Source: Oscheius dolichura
Lineage: Eukaryota; Nematoda; Chromadorea; Rhabditida; Rhabditidae
Reading direction: 5' to 3'
NCBI GenBank assembly: GCA_932521035.1
Contig: OW051496.1
Coordinates: 2,232,001-2,296,000 of the forward strand
Length of the DNA: 64,000 nt
Part shown: positions 33,110 to 44,645 of the stretch, one piece after another
Position numbering within the stretch: position 1 is the stretch's first letter
Layout of the letters: every line of letters starts with the position of its first letter
Notes under the pieces: generated by a model
What the model was told of the DNA's origin: nothing
Databases searched by the model: none
What the model saw: the letters and a program-made list of their open reading frames with translations, nothing else
Made by a program: the position numbers and the translations under genes

Positions 33110-34294
33110 ATGGGAAGCGTCCTTTCTTCGGTGAAATACACCCCAGATGGTAGCGTTGCTTTCCCATTTCTTTCTAATCTCGTACTATAGGTGTGCCCTA
33201 CTATCGTTTGAATGACATCAAAAACCGAGAATTGGCGGGTCAGGGAGGATATGCTACGGTTTGGAAAGGAACCGGTACACTGAAGGGATTCACTAGAACG
33301 AAACGGTGAGTATTTTCTGCCTCAAAATATACTTATTTAGAATTGTCGCTGTGAAAAAGTTCATCATAACGGATATAGGATCTGAAAGAGAAATCGAAAT
33401 ATTGAAAACGGTAAAAGATATTAGAATTGGCATATCTCATCTCGCGTCTTATAATTTACATTTAAATTTTCAGCACACCCATCCAAATATTGTTGAATTA
33501 TTCGGAGTAATTTGGGATGGAGAGGTAATAAATAGAGGAAAAAAACAAAAAACACCAATATATACGGGATACGTGATGGAATACATGGAACTCGGCAGTC
33601 TTCATAACGGTTATCCTTTATTTATTTCAATTTCAAAGGATGTCAACAGAAATACACGATGTCTCCAAACAATATGACATGAAGTTAATAATCTTGTGGA
33701 TTGAACAAATTGGCTCCGGTCTACAATATCTGCATGAACAGAAAATACTTCACAGAGACGTCAAGCCCAAAAAGTAGATATTTTCCCAATTTTTTGCATT
33801 TTTTTTCTTCAGTATTCTTCTAGCCGCAAGAACTCATCTAAAACTGGCTGATTTTGGCCTGGCTAGGAATGTTTCTCATCAAAATACATATACTAGTGGG
33901 TAATTAACGCTTCTCTTACCAATAAACTTTGTTATTCCAGTCTCAGAGGAACCGACCCCTACATGGCCCCGGAAATAGTGGGAACAGAAAAGAATTATGG
34001 GCCGTCGGCTGATGTTTATTCATTTGGAGTAACAATATGGGAAATTATATGCCGGAAGTCGGGTGATTTCATTTGATCAGTGGATAATTTAAAAGTAGGT
34101 ACCCTTGGAAACATCTGCAAGTTGGAAATGATGGTATGCAACTGCCTATAGATCTTGAAGAAATGAGCGAGGATTCGTGGAATTTTGTGAAAAGGTTGGT
34201 GTAGAAATATGAAGTTTGGGGCTGAAAAGGCCTACAAAATTAACCTTATTTCGTTTTCTTTGTTTGTTGGACAATTCTATTAAAATATTTTTAA

Positions 34295-34457
34295 AGGAAC
34301 AGTCAGGGAGTTTTTCTGCTACCGTATACAGAAAAAGCGATTTTTTCATATTTCACTGTTTTCATTATATTTACCTTTGGTGTACAATAGTGCATCGTGA
34401 TCAGCGAAAAATTCTCTATTTTCTGAGACCTGGTCGAAAAACTCCCTGACTGTTCCT
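34295..34457. mobile_element. TTAA-flanked MITE, copy 3 (163 bp), at a splice acceptor
   Basis: Ends AGGAACAGTCAGGGAG and CTCCCTGACTGTTCCT, flanked by TTAA at 34291-34294 and 34458-34461. The paralog intron at 53.74 kb has the empty site tttttaag|atgctgg. The right-hand TTAA plus G recreates the acceptor, so splicing can continue. Confidence 0.9.
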
Positions 34458-35143
34458 TTAAGATGCTGGCAAACAAATATTTCTGATAGGCCGTCGATCC
34501 AGGAAATCATTGACTTTGCAGCAAAATTCGTCCAAACGGTAGGTGAAAATTCGAGAGTTAGGAAAGAAAATGGGCTCCGCTTTTTTAGATTTTGGTCGTG
34601 AGAAGAGGTTGGTATCCTATATATTAAAGCGCTACGGTGTCTGTGTGTCCGTGCGTTGACATGTCGAGATTTTGTGGCGCAGCGCGAAGTTGGCGCGCGC
34701 GCGGTGTGAAAGGTCGCGGGTTCGATCCCCGCCACGATCAAACCTTTTTGCTTTTTTGGTTTGAGGTCCAGGATACTTCTTTTGTCAGATTGAACTATTT
34801 TTTGCTACGGGAGCCGTTCATCCTGTGACCCCAATCCACGGGTCCAGGGATCGATACCCCACTTCGGCCACATTCTTTTGTTTTATCAATTGAGCATTTC
34901 TGCTTTCTCCCAAGTTGTTTTCGTTGTGGGACCCGTTCGTCACGGGACCCGTACGGACGTTTCGCAATAATTACGAAATTATTGCGAAATTGTTGCGAAA
35001 TCGTCAGGGTCAAAGTCTATATAAGCAATAGCTTTTTTTTTTTCATTTTTTCACTCTCATTAGTTCATGTCTTCTTTGCTTTAATTTTTCTTTATTTTCA
35101 TGTTATTCCCATTTGCTTTCAACTGTTTTCTTTCAGAATTCAA

Positions 35144-38100
35144 ATGTCGTTCCATATTGACGATTATACTGATGTTGATGAGATTCTGCTAGACAGAACG
35201 AGAAGACGAATGGGAAGACCTCGCCTTGCTCAAGTGGCAAGAGGTTCTTTGGTGGATACTCCCATCGCGGTATCCGCCGTTATTCCGTCAGATCAAGCGG
35301 AGTACATCAGAAATCTGATGTCTACTCCGAGGATAAGAAAGTTAGTTGACTTTATATTCATAGAATTGTGGTGACTTCAGTTTGAGCGATGAAGACCTCG
35401 CGAGACAGCGGGAAAGCAATGCTGAGCGCATGAGAAGGGTGCGAGAATCACTGACGGCTGACGAAACGAGTAGAAGAAGAGTACGCAACACAGAGGCAAG
35501 AAGAGTTGCGAGAGCCGAAGAGCGTGATGAGGAGGCGGCAGAAAGAAGAACAAACAACGCCGAGTGGATGCGAGCAGCGAGGGCAGCTGAGACTTCCGAG
35601 ATGACCGCTGCAAGGAGAGACGCTGATACTTCAGGGCACCGTCAGCAAAGGCAAAGGTAAGCCATTCCGATTTTAAAAACTGTCTGTTATTTAGTCAAAC
35701 TGCTCAACAAAGAGCTGACATAAATGCCGGTCGACGAAATCAAAGGCGAAGTGGAACAATACATGCCGGTCTCAACGATCGGCCAGATCCAGCCCCCCAC
35801 TATCTGGGCTCGCTGAACCAGGATTGTTCACATTGTGGTGCCAAATTCTTTACCGGAGAATTTATTCGCCAGCTCGACGGCACCTACAATGTTTGCTGCC
35901 GACAAGGAACCGTCACTCTGGACCTCTTCCAGTTCTATCCGCAGTTGCTCTTGGACCTCTTCACCGGCTATCATCCACGCTCCAGAAACTTCCTGGAAAA
36001 CAGCCGACAGTTCAACACAGCTCTGGCCGTTGCCTCAATGAACGTAAAGCTGAAGGCTCCACCTGGCCGAGGTCCTTTCGTCTTCAAGGCCCACGGAGCC
36101 ATCTGCTATGAGACTGGACCTGCTGCCCCTCAGAGCAATGGAACACCGACTTATGGCCAGTTGTTCTTCATCGACGAGACAGCAGCAGCAGATGCCCGTA
36201 TAGCCCATCCGGCCAATACCAAATGTGATCCTCAGCTTCTTCGAGAACTGAGCGCCTTCATGCGCAACAATCACGAGTACGCAAGAGAGTACAAGACCCT
36301 CCAGGAGAGATACGAAGAGGAAGAAGAACTGGCCCGCCGTCAGAACAGGCCCATGAACCAGGTCAGACTGATCTACAAGAGCGACACTCCTGATCCGAGG
36401 AGGTAGGCCATTTTCTAAAGTATTCATTTATTTCCATTTTTCAGGTATAACAGGCCACGAGTTGCCGAGGTGGCCTTAGTCTATGTCGGGCCTGATGGAG
36501 AGATTCCCTCGCCGAGGGACTACACCGTCCAAGTCAGAAGTGGTGGCCTCCACAAGATCCCTCTGTTCCACAAGGCCTTGGATCCCTGCACGTATCCGTT
36601 GTACTTCATCAACGGAGAATATGGATGGCATCCAGGACGCAAAAGAGCCGCAAGAAATGCCCGTGTGGAGCCCCAGTTGACACAAAAGGATTGGTATTGC
36701 TATTATCTCTGTGTCCGAGATACCTTCAACCCAATTCACTGGGGAAGACGACTCTTTCAACAGTTCGTCGTCGGTAGCTGGGCCAATGTGGAACAATGCA
36801 GGTAGGTAATATTTTTGGGGTACTGTAATTATTTCGCAATACATTTCGCAACAAATTTCGCAATAATTTCGCAATCTATTTCGCAATCTATTTCGCAACT
36901 TATTTCACAATCTATTTCGCAATCTATTTCGCAACTAATTCGTTTATTTTATAGGCTGGACTTCATCCGACATAATCAGTCCAAGCTCCGTTCCGAGTAT
37001 TACTCCGACTTGAGAGACTTCGTTGCCGACGGAGGCGAAGGATTAGCAGGAACTCGAATTCTCCTGCCTGCCACCTTTACATCCTCTCCTCGGTACATGA
37101 TAGCCAGTTACCAAGATGCCATGGCTATCACCAGCAAATTCGGCAAGCCGGATCTCTTCCTGACATTCACATGTAATCCGAAGTGGAAGGAGATCCAGGA
37201 AAACCTTTTCCCGGGCCAAACAGCAGCAGATCGACCCGATTTAGTGGCTCGAGTTTTCCGAATGAAGGTTGCCGAACTGAAGAAGGACCTCTTGGAAAGG
37301 CACATATTTGGCAGAGTCACAGCCTTCATATTCACGGTAGAATGGCAGAAAAGAGGCCTGCCCCATGTCCACTGGCTGATCACTTTGGCTGAAGACGACA
37401 AGCCAAGAACCCCCGACGATGTGGATCGCCTCATCTCGGCGGAAATCCCAGACGCTGGAGCTCTCTTCGACAAAGTCTCGGCTCATATGATCCACAGAGA
37501 CTGTGGTGTCGGCTCCCCGTGCTGGAGGAATGACTCCTGCTCCAAAAAGTTCCCAAAGTCCTTCCAAGAGGTGACGGACATGAACAGAGACGGCTTCCCC
37601 GCCTACAAGAGAAGAAACGCACTCAAGTCCGTATTGGAGAAGTCGGAAGCGACAGAGTTCGCTATTACAACAACCAGTGGATTGTTCCATTCAACGCCTT
37701 CCTCCTGTTGAAATATGATGGCCACATCAACGTGGAGCTTTGCACTCTCCTGCATGCCGTCAAGTACTTATTTAAGGTGAGGTTTTCTTTTCAATTGTCA
37801 CTTATTTTCAATTTCAGTACGTCTATAAGGGCTCTGACCAGGCAGCCCTAAAGTTAAAACTCGAAAGGAGAGATGCAAATGGAGGAGTCGTGGATGAGGT
37901 GGAAGAGCATCTGGATGCCCGGTATGTCTGCAGTCCAGAAGGATTTCATCGCCTCTTTGCCTTCCCCATCCACGAAAAGTCCAATGCCGTCATTGCCTTG
38001 GCAGTACATGAAAAGGACAAGCACGTGATTGTCTTCGAGCCAGGAAGAGAGCAAGAGAGAGTCGAGAGCAACCGTAAGACGACACTCCTGGCCTATTTCG

Positions 38101-39543
38101 ACTTCAACCTCCTGGCTAGAAATCTCGAAGCCCTCGGAAGACTTGATGAATTAGGGCCAGTCGATCCTCGAGCCGTCTACTACCACCAGTTCCCAGAACA
38201 CTTCACTTTTGTCCGTGACAGTGGCAAATGGAAGAGAAAGAAGAAGCACAACAACAATAAGGACGAACTGTGGCCTCGCTGTTCAAGCTGAACATCACTC
38301 AGAACTGCGAGAGCAGCTCTATCAAGCCGAACTCTGCAGATGGAAGATACCTCCGAGACATCGATGTCTTCATAATTGACGAGTGCAGTATGCTCTCTGT
38401 TCAGGTTAGATTCTTTACAAACTTTTCCTAAAAATTTGCTTTAGGTCTTGAACACCATCGATACTGTTCTGCGAGAGTGTGCCAACAACATGACGGTACC
38501 ATTCGGAGGCAAAACTATCCTCCTAGGTGGAGATTTCCGCCAAGTTTTGCCGATTCCGAATAAGATGGTCAGTCAAGACCCTTTCTCCGTCTGTTTGAAG
38601 CAGTCTCCCTATTTCCAAGAAGGAGGCCCGGCTACTTTCCGCCGATATGAGCTCACCGACAATATGCGAGCTGAAGGAGCCTCAGAAGATTTCAAAAATT
38701 TCCTCCTATCTGTCGGAGAAGGCCGTATGTCCACAGACGAAGCCGGAACAATCGAGATTCCGGAAGACCTCAGGAGTTCAGGTGACCTGATCAGCGAGAT
38801 CTTCGAAGATATCTACGACGACGCGGAGCATCTCAACTCCCGGGCCATACTTTGCCCTAAGAACGTCGACGTCGACAAGATAAATCAGGAGATTCTCGAC
38901 CGAATACCAGGTAAGAACTCAAATTTTAATGGAATTCAACTTATTTTAGGAGAGAAACGAGTCTTTTTGAGTGCCGACTCGGTAGTGCAGGAGAACCCGG
39001 ACGATCAGCTCCGTCTGACGGACGAGTTCCTCAATTCCCTGACTCCGTCCGGTCTCTCTCATCATCAACTAGAGTTAAAGGTCGGAGCAATTGTCATGCT
39101 CAACAGAAATCTCAACGTCAAGAAGGGCCTCTGTAATGGAACAAGACTCCAGGTCGAGCGATTCCATCGACGGAATGCCATCCAATGCAAGTTCATTAAC
39201 GGCGCGAGAAAGGGAAAATCCGTCATTATCCCAAGGATCGACCTCCAATCGACGAAAGGAAAAGGTATTTTGAGTATTTTGGGTTTCGGATTCATCTATG
39301 TTCAGGAATGTCCTTCGTCTTGAAGAGGAGGTAGTTCCCTCTGAAGCTCGCGTTCGGCATGACGATCAACAAGGCCCAAGGCCAGTCTCTCCAGAAAGTT
39401 GGAGTCTATCTGCCGACCGAGTGTTTCTCCCATGGCCAACTTTATGTTGCCTTCTCGCGAGCCAAGGCCGCCGATGGCCTCAAGGTATTAGTGGAGGGCG
39501 GAAAGGTTCGTACCGCCAACGTCGTCGACAGACGTGTACTGTG
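35144..39543 (+). pseudogene. Helitron Rep-helicase gene, decayed
   Basis: ATG at 35144 (MSFHIDDYTD). Exons encode an Arg/Glu-rich N-terminus, a Cys cluster CSHCGAKFF...CC, and the Helitron N-terminal domain (FVVGSWANVEQCR, LFLTFTCNPKWKEI). The HUH nuclease motif GLPHVH is near 37360 and the tyrosine motif KYLFKYVYKG spans an intron near 37780. A frame change lies near 37620. The region that should hold the helicase Walker A (GxGKT) is missing: the Rep end runs at about 38260 straight into SLFKLNI, FIIDECSML (Walker B) and GGDFRQVLPIPNKM. A TAG replaces the Gln codon of KRRQFPLKLAF near 39332. MTINKAQGQSL and FSRAKAADGL finish it. Such a product could not unwind DNA, so the copy is non-autonomous. 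Confidence 0.9.
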
Positions 39544-39739
39544 ATATTATTTTGTTCTGTTGTTTCGTTGTTCATTTTAATTTTACCGAATAAATCGAAA
39601 AAATTAAAGACTGTTTCTTATTTTTGAAGTTGCGAAATCGCCCGTTTTGCCATTACGAAATACTTGCGAAATCGATTACGAAATAGTTGCGAAATCGTTA
39701 TGAAATCGATTATGAAATCGATTGCGAAATAGTTACGAA

Positions 39740-39794
39740 ATCGCTACAGGGACCCGTCCAGACGCAGCCCGCCGAAGGCGGGCGTCGCGGCTGG
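39740..39794 (+). other. Helitron 3' terminal hairpin
   Basis: gtccagacgca is followed by a 7-bp stem GCCCGCC/GGCGGGC with a GAA loop and a tail ending CTGG. The same block, differing mainly by one base after the stem (gtcgcgg against gtagcgg), occurs inverted at 62472-62515, showing that the two Helitrons belong to one family. Confidence 0.9.
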
Positions 39795-40706
39795 TAATAA
39801 TATGATGGCAATATGGAATCGGAAAACATCCACTTGGACTGTTTCACGAATGGAATTTCCTTACTACATTCGACCTGCTGGTGCTGTTTATCTCGATGAT
39901 GAACTCTATATAATCTACTGTAACAAGTCATTATCCAAGTTGGACAAAAATATGGAATGGAAACGACTGGCTGATATGAATGAGGAACGATATTGGATTA
40001 ATAATGGCTGTTTGGGATGGAATGGATACATTTGGGTGTTTGGAGGAGATGATGAAAAGAGAGAAGTACTAAAAAGTGTGGAACAATATGATCCGAAGGA
40101 GGATAAATGGACACGGATGCCGTAAGTTATCTTTGTGAAGGGAGCCTATAACCTTGTGATTACTTTGGGCTAATAAGCTATTTTAGAGACATGAAATATG
40201 GCAGATGTTTGGCAGCTGCAGCCGTCTGTAATGGGAAAATATATATTTGTGGAGGATGGAGAGATGATTATGTCTATTTGAAAAGTGTGGAATGTTTCGA
40301 TCCTGAGAGTGGAGTGTGGACTGAACTGACGGATATGCCAACACCTCGATATGAGCATTCCCTCGTTTGTTATAGAAATAAGCTGGTTGTAATAGGAGGT
40401 CGCGGTCGCTATGGAGAAGGAAATACTACCACAGTTCTGGAATTGGATCCACTTGAGGAAAATGGACAGTGGAAAGAGTTGTCGCCCTTACTCTCCCCTA
40501 GTTTTGTTTCTGTTGGAGTTGTTCTTGGTCGAGAAATCTTTGTAATTAGCCAGAACTCTGGTAAGGTGCAAATATTTAACGGAATCAAGTGGCGTGTTGG
40601 CCCCTCTTTCCCTCTCTGGATTTTTCCTTCCCCTCCGTCTGCTGTTCTCGTTCCTCAAGAGTTCGCGGATCGTCTTTCTTCTTATCTGATCGATTTAAAA
40701 CAATAA

Positions 40707-41962
40707 ATAATTCGAGAGATCATAGCGAAATTGACAGGATATTTGTTGAGGGAGTATAACAAAAAGCAAAGAGGGAGAGATGTATTTCTCGACAAAAAGA
40801 AAAAGACGGAATGAACGATGAAACCTTGCACGGTTGTCTATGTCGAGTCGTTTTCTGAATGCCGCTGCGGTCGAATTTCTTATGGAAAAGTCGGGCTGTC
40901 AATGTCGGGAGCCTGTAAATTAAAGGATCATAGTGTTGGCGTGTTCAACGGAGTATACTTCTAACAGCTAAAGACCCCTTACAGTTACCACAGCTCGCCG
41001 CGGAAGAAGAAAGGTCGGCGCCACAGTGATCGTGCCTCTCACTCCGAAAGTGTATATCTGAATAGAGAGTCTTCGTCTCTACAAAGTTGGATACCGTAAC
41101 TCGCAATACAAAAAACGCGTTTTGTCCGCTGTTTACACCCGTTTTCATCCAACGTCGATTTTTTGAGAAATCGACCAAAATCCTTGAAAATTTCTTTCTC
41201 AAAACTGTGACATCCAATCTTTTTTATTTTCACTGCAATGAATTAGTCTCGTTATGGGGAGCATTTTAAGTTATCAACAGAAGAAAAAAATTTGGGGTCG
41301 ATATGGCCGAATAAAACACATGAAAATGTGTAGAAACTTATATATGAAAAATTGGCATGTTGCCGCTGCGGGACCATTTTAATCATTTTAGACCTTTGAG
41401 GTGCCGACCGCGTGTGTTACATCGGTATTGACAGGTTTTCCTGACAGATTTAGATTCTCATTTTTTTGCACGTTTGTTAGCCTTTTCTAGAGTTTCTCTA
41501 ATATTTCATGATTTCCCTGCCTTCTTCCTCTTCTAGTCAATATTATTCTGTTTTCATACGTTTCCTTTAACTTTTATAAACCTTCCGAAAGATTTTGATT
41601 GCATGTTTATCTCGAATACATCTCGAATAAAAATACGTGAAGAAAGAACTATTTCTATTCTTACGCGCAAAATCAATTTACGGTGCTTTGATTTTGTTCT
41701 CCGTTTCTTAAAATTTTAGCAATTTTTTCTCCAATTTCACCTCATGCATGCCAGTTTTCTTCATTTTTTTCTATTTTACAGCAAATATCTGGAAACAGGG
41801 TACATGCAAATGAAAATAGAAGCAGAAATAAAAAACCTCGATTATTTTCCATTTGTTTCCCATTTGCTTTCATGTTTTTCACATTAGTAAGCTTGTAGCA
41901 CATCGTTTTACAGTAAATATTTGGAAAAAGCGTAAAATCACATACAAGACAAGAGAAAAACA
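40707..41962. other. Intergenic region without recognised genes
   Basis: 40707-40830 is the 3' flank shared in outline with the 56.1 and 62.0 kb copies (caataaataattcgagagatc). The rest is AT-rich with no motif-bearing frame. 41760-41920 contains two related copies of an acagcaaatatctgga / acagtaaatatttgga segment, about 145 bp apart. Confidence 0.5.
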
Positions 41963-42877
41963 GTGACAACTCTTCCCGAACCTTTATTCACACGTATCGA
42001 AGTTCGACAGGGATGTTCCCTTAGCCCTCAACTCTTCAGTCTGACCGTCAATTCTGTTCTAAAAGCGATGGACTGGGACGCTCACGGATACAACATCAAC
42101 GGCCAATCTATTTCGTGGCTCGCCTATGCCGACGACATCGTTCTCGTCTCCCCATCTCAACAAGGATTGGCCTCAATGCTGGACGACTTGGTCAGAGAAA
42201 GTGCTCTTGTCGGATTGCAGCTGAATATCGACAAGACGGTGACAATGACGAACGCTCCCGCTCCGCCCCATCTGATGGTACGCAGCAAAGCAATCACCAC
42301 AGTAAGAAGCTTCAACTACCTCGGAGTAAAGCTGTCGATCCCAATGGACTTTGATCTGGTCTTGTCACAAAGAATCTCGTCGGCCTGGAATGCCTTCAAC
42401 AAATTCAAGAAGATCTTCGGGAGTCGGACAGTAACCACCCAACAGAAAGCCAAACTGTTCAATTGCGTCGTCCTGCCATGCTTTACCTACGGAGCGGAGT
42501 GCTGGACTCTAAGCTCGATACAACGTCATCGACTGGCTAAAGAACAACACAAGATGGCCCGCCAAATATTAGGAATAACCCTGCTTCATCGCTGAAGGAA
42601 TCAGCGCCTGATGAATGTCTCGAAATTGAGCCCGGTAAATAAAGCCGCCACCTGTCTCAAGTGGAACTTCGTTAGGAAAATGGCAACAACAGAAGGGCCA
42701 TCGAATCTTTTGAACATCCTCAACTGGAGACCATACGAGAGCATCAGACGTCGTGGCCGTCCCCGTCTAAATTGGCGTGCGCAGCAGTACACAGGAGAAA
42801 AATGGCAGAGAGTAGCTCGAGACGAGGCTACCGAATGGAAAAGATTGAGAAACCTACGTGTCCAACAAACAGCCTGA
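41963..42877 (+). pseudogene. 5'-truncated LINE reverse transcriptase fragment
   Basis: The frame starts inside the RT domain with VRQGCSLSPQLFSLTVN and the catalytic LAYADDIVLVSPS. LNIDKTVTMTN, FNYLGVKLS, LPCFTYGAECWTL and KMARQILGITLLHR follow, then an in-frame TGA at 42593. The same frame continues with RNQRLMNVSK and RRRGRPRLNW to 42877. The endonuclease and early RT are absent, typical of abortive target-primed insertion. It is a different lineage from the 28 kb LINE. The element ends in a (tta)n tail, and the next host sequence is a kinase gene lacking its first exons. Confidence 0.85.
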
Positions 42878-42944
42878 GTACTTCTGAGATCGCCGTGTGG
42901 ACTGCTTATGTGATAATAGGTAGACAAAAACACGAATGCGATAA

Positions 42945-42945
42945 A

Positions 42946-43009
<64 letters not shown>
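42945..43009 (+). repeat. (TTA)n microsatellite, probable LINE 3' tail
   Basis: About 65 bp of uninterrupted tta/att units directly follow the LINE 3' end. Simple-repeat tails are common in several non-LTR clades. Long Tyr or Ile runs in translated frames here are artefacts. Confidence 0.9.
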
Positions 43010-43011
<2 letters not shown>

Positions 43012-43271
43012 CGAAGTTCGTCTCAATGGTGGCCGAGTTCGACTCCGTTCACTTAGATCCGCGAAACTAACTGACAGGTCGAGTTTTTATTATTTCCAGG
43101 CATAATTGCAATTAACGGCTTTCCGTATTACAACGTTCCATGGAACTAATGTCGCAAAGTCAAGATAGGAATTTTGTCGATGCCTCGGTCAATAAACCAA
43201 ATTACAGACTTTCATAGCAATTGAAACTGGATTCTTGGCATTTGAAAGTTGGTTTCCCTTTCCGAGACCAA

Positions 43272-44538
43272 TTCTATTCAGAATTGTGGCCGTGAAATTA
43301 TTCAAAGTATTGGATATATATTCTCGCAGGGAAATCCAAATATTGAAAACGGTACGGTATTTTTATTGTCTTCCCATCGTACCTTTTCCAATTTTCAGCA
43401 CCCTCATGAGCATATTGTTCAATTATTTGGTGTTATTTGGGATGAAAAGGACGAGGATGACCCTACAAAAAAACCTATATATACGGGATACGTGATGGAA
43501 TATATGGAACTCGGCAGTCTTCATAAAGGTTCGTCATTTTATTTTATTATGAAGTGCTCAGAAATCCACGACCTCTCTAAATCGTATGATATTGCGTTAA
43601 TTCTTTTATGGGTCAAACAAATTGGCTCCGGGCTACATTATCTCCATGGGAATGGGATTATTCATAGGGATGTCAAGCCTTCAAAGTAGGAATTTTCCCA
43701 CTGTTTCTACTCTTTATTTAGTATCCTCCTGCTCAGAATAGACCACATAAAACTGGCGGATTTCGGCCTTGCTAGGAATATTTCTTCCCAACAAACATAT
43801 ACCGAGCGGTAATACTTATCGAAACCTCGTTCTTACAACATTCTTCTTCTTCTTCTTGTTAGTAATAGCTGCTTGGAGTGGAATGGATATATTTGGGTGT
43901 TCGGAGGGGCCTAACTGGCAGGAGTATAGATGGTTTAAGACTGTGGAACGATATGATCCGGTGATAGATACGTGGATAAATATGCCGTGAGTTCAAATCT
44001 GTACCAATAAGAATGGTTTCAGAAAAATGAAGTACCCGAGAGCCTTCACTGCTGCAGCAGTCTGTTGCAGGAAAATATATGTTCGCGGGGGAATGGGCAA
44101 TAATTACACCCACTGGAGTAGTGTGGAATGTTTCGACCCTGAAAGCGGCGTATGCTTAATATGCCGGCACCCCGTTACCGTCATTCTCTAGTTTCTTATG
44201 GGAACCAACTTATTTTAATGGGAGGTAAGGATGAACGACATCCTTCCTCGGTATGGAAATTGGATCCTCTTGAAGAAAATAGAAAATGGAAGGAGTTTCC
44301 ATCATTGAATAGCTCTTGTTTTTATCCCGGCGGGGTAGTGCTTGGGCGAGAAATCTTTGCCATTGGGGGAAATTACGGCGAAGAGAAGCTTGTAACAGAA
44401 ATATTTGACGGCAGCAAATGGCGAGATGGGCCTTCGTACCCCGCTAAGCATCTTAACACATATTTTTCATCTGCTCACCTCATTCCTCAAGATTTGGCGG
44501 ATCGACTGTGTGATTTTAAAACGCCCGAAACACAATAA
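43272..44538 (+). pseudogene. Kinase-Kelch pseudogene with 5' and internal deletions
   Basis: Exons begin at VAVKLF; the N-myristoylation exon and glycine loop are missing, next to a LINE insertion. HPHEHIVQLFG, GYVMEYMELGSLHK, HRDVKPSN and ADFGLARNIS are intact. After the activation-loop exon the sequence jumps directly into a Kelch blade (NSCLEWNGYIWVFGG), so the C-lobe and first blades are deleted. GGGGCCTAACTGG then shifts the frame, and a second shift occurs at ESGV near 44150, where the WTEL segment is lost. The last exon (SLVSYGNQLILMGG, EIFAIGGNYG) reads open to 44536. Multiple lesions make this a clear pseudogene of the kinase-Kelch family. Confidence 0.87.
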
Positions 44539-44645
44539 AACATTGCTTCTCTTGAAGATTTCAAAAAATTTTATTTTTAACTGTGTCTGTATTTATTGAA
44601 GAAATAACGCCGGCCTGCTAGGACTCGCCGGAGGGGTCGACGGAC

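Larger units (their letters stand above)
34615..39794 (+). mobile_element. Helitron 1, 5,180 bp, both termini defined
   Basis: The 5' end is TCCTATATATTAAAGCG directly after host A34614. The 3' end is the hairpin GCCCGCC-gaa-GGCGGGC, then gtcgcgg and CTGG directly before host T39795. Insertion between A and T, 5' TC and 3' CTRR after a hairpin are the textbook Helitron signature. The intact paralog reading frame across the site confirms the boundaries to the base. Inside are a tRNA-like module at about 34670-34738, GGGACCCGTTCG-type repeats, clusters of (t)gcgaaat(c/t) repeats near both ends and around 36830-36950, and a decayed Rep-helicase gene. Confidence 0.93.
33110..40706 (+). pseudogene. 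Kinase-Kelch fusion gene split by a Helitron
   Basis: ATG at 33110: MGSVLSSVKYTPD, then an intron whose sequence differs from the paralogs' intron, then GVPYYRLND and the loop AGQGGYATVWKG. IVAVKKF, THPNIVELFG and GYVMEYMELGSLHN follow. The catalytic loop HRDVKPKN and ADFGLARNVS are complete; PYMAPEIV, SFGVTIWEIICRK and CWQTNISDRPS follow. The last kinase intron holds a MITE next to the acceptor. The Kelch part begins ILVVRRGWY and is cut at 34614 by the Helitron 34615-39794. It resumes NNMMAIWNRKTSTW, then ELYIIYCNK, GYIWVFGGD, KIYICGGWR, KLVVIGGRG and EIFVISQ, to a stop near 40706. The split codon is in frame once the Helitron is ignored. Kinase residues look active, but a full-length product would require excision or splicing of 5.2 kb. 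Confidence 0.85.

Noticed and set aside
35342..36427. Minus-strand genes across the Helitron
   Set aside because: They lie opposite Rep exons with recognisable motifs on the plus strand; no motif on the minus side.
36830..36950. CRISPR-like or satellite array of gcaatctatttc units
   Set aside because: Short irregular gcgaaat-type repeats inside a Helitron intron, also at both Helitron ends; no regular spacers and a eukaryotic context.
42940..43026. Poly-Tyr and poly-Ile proteins
   Set aside because: These are frames through a (TTA)n microsatellite.
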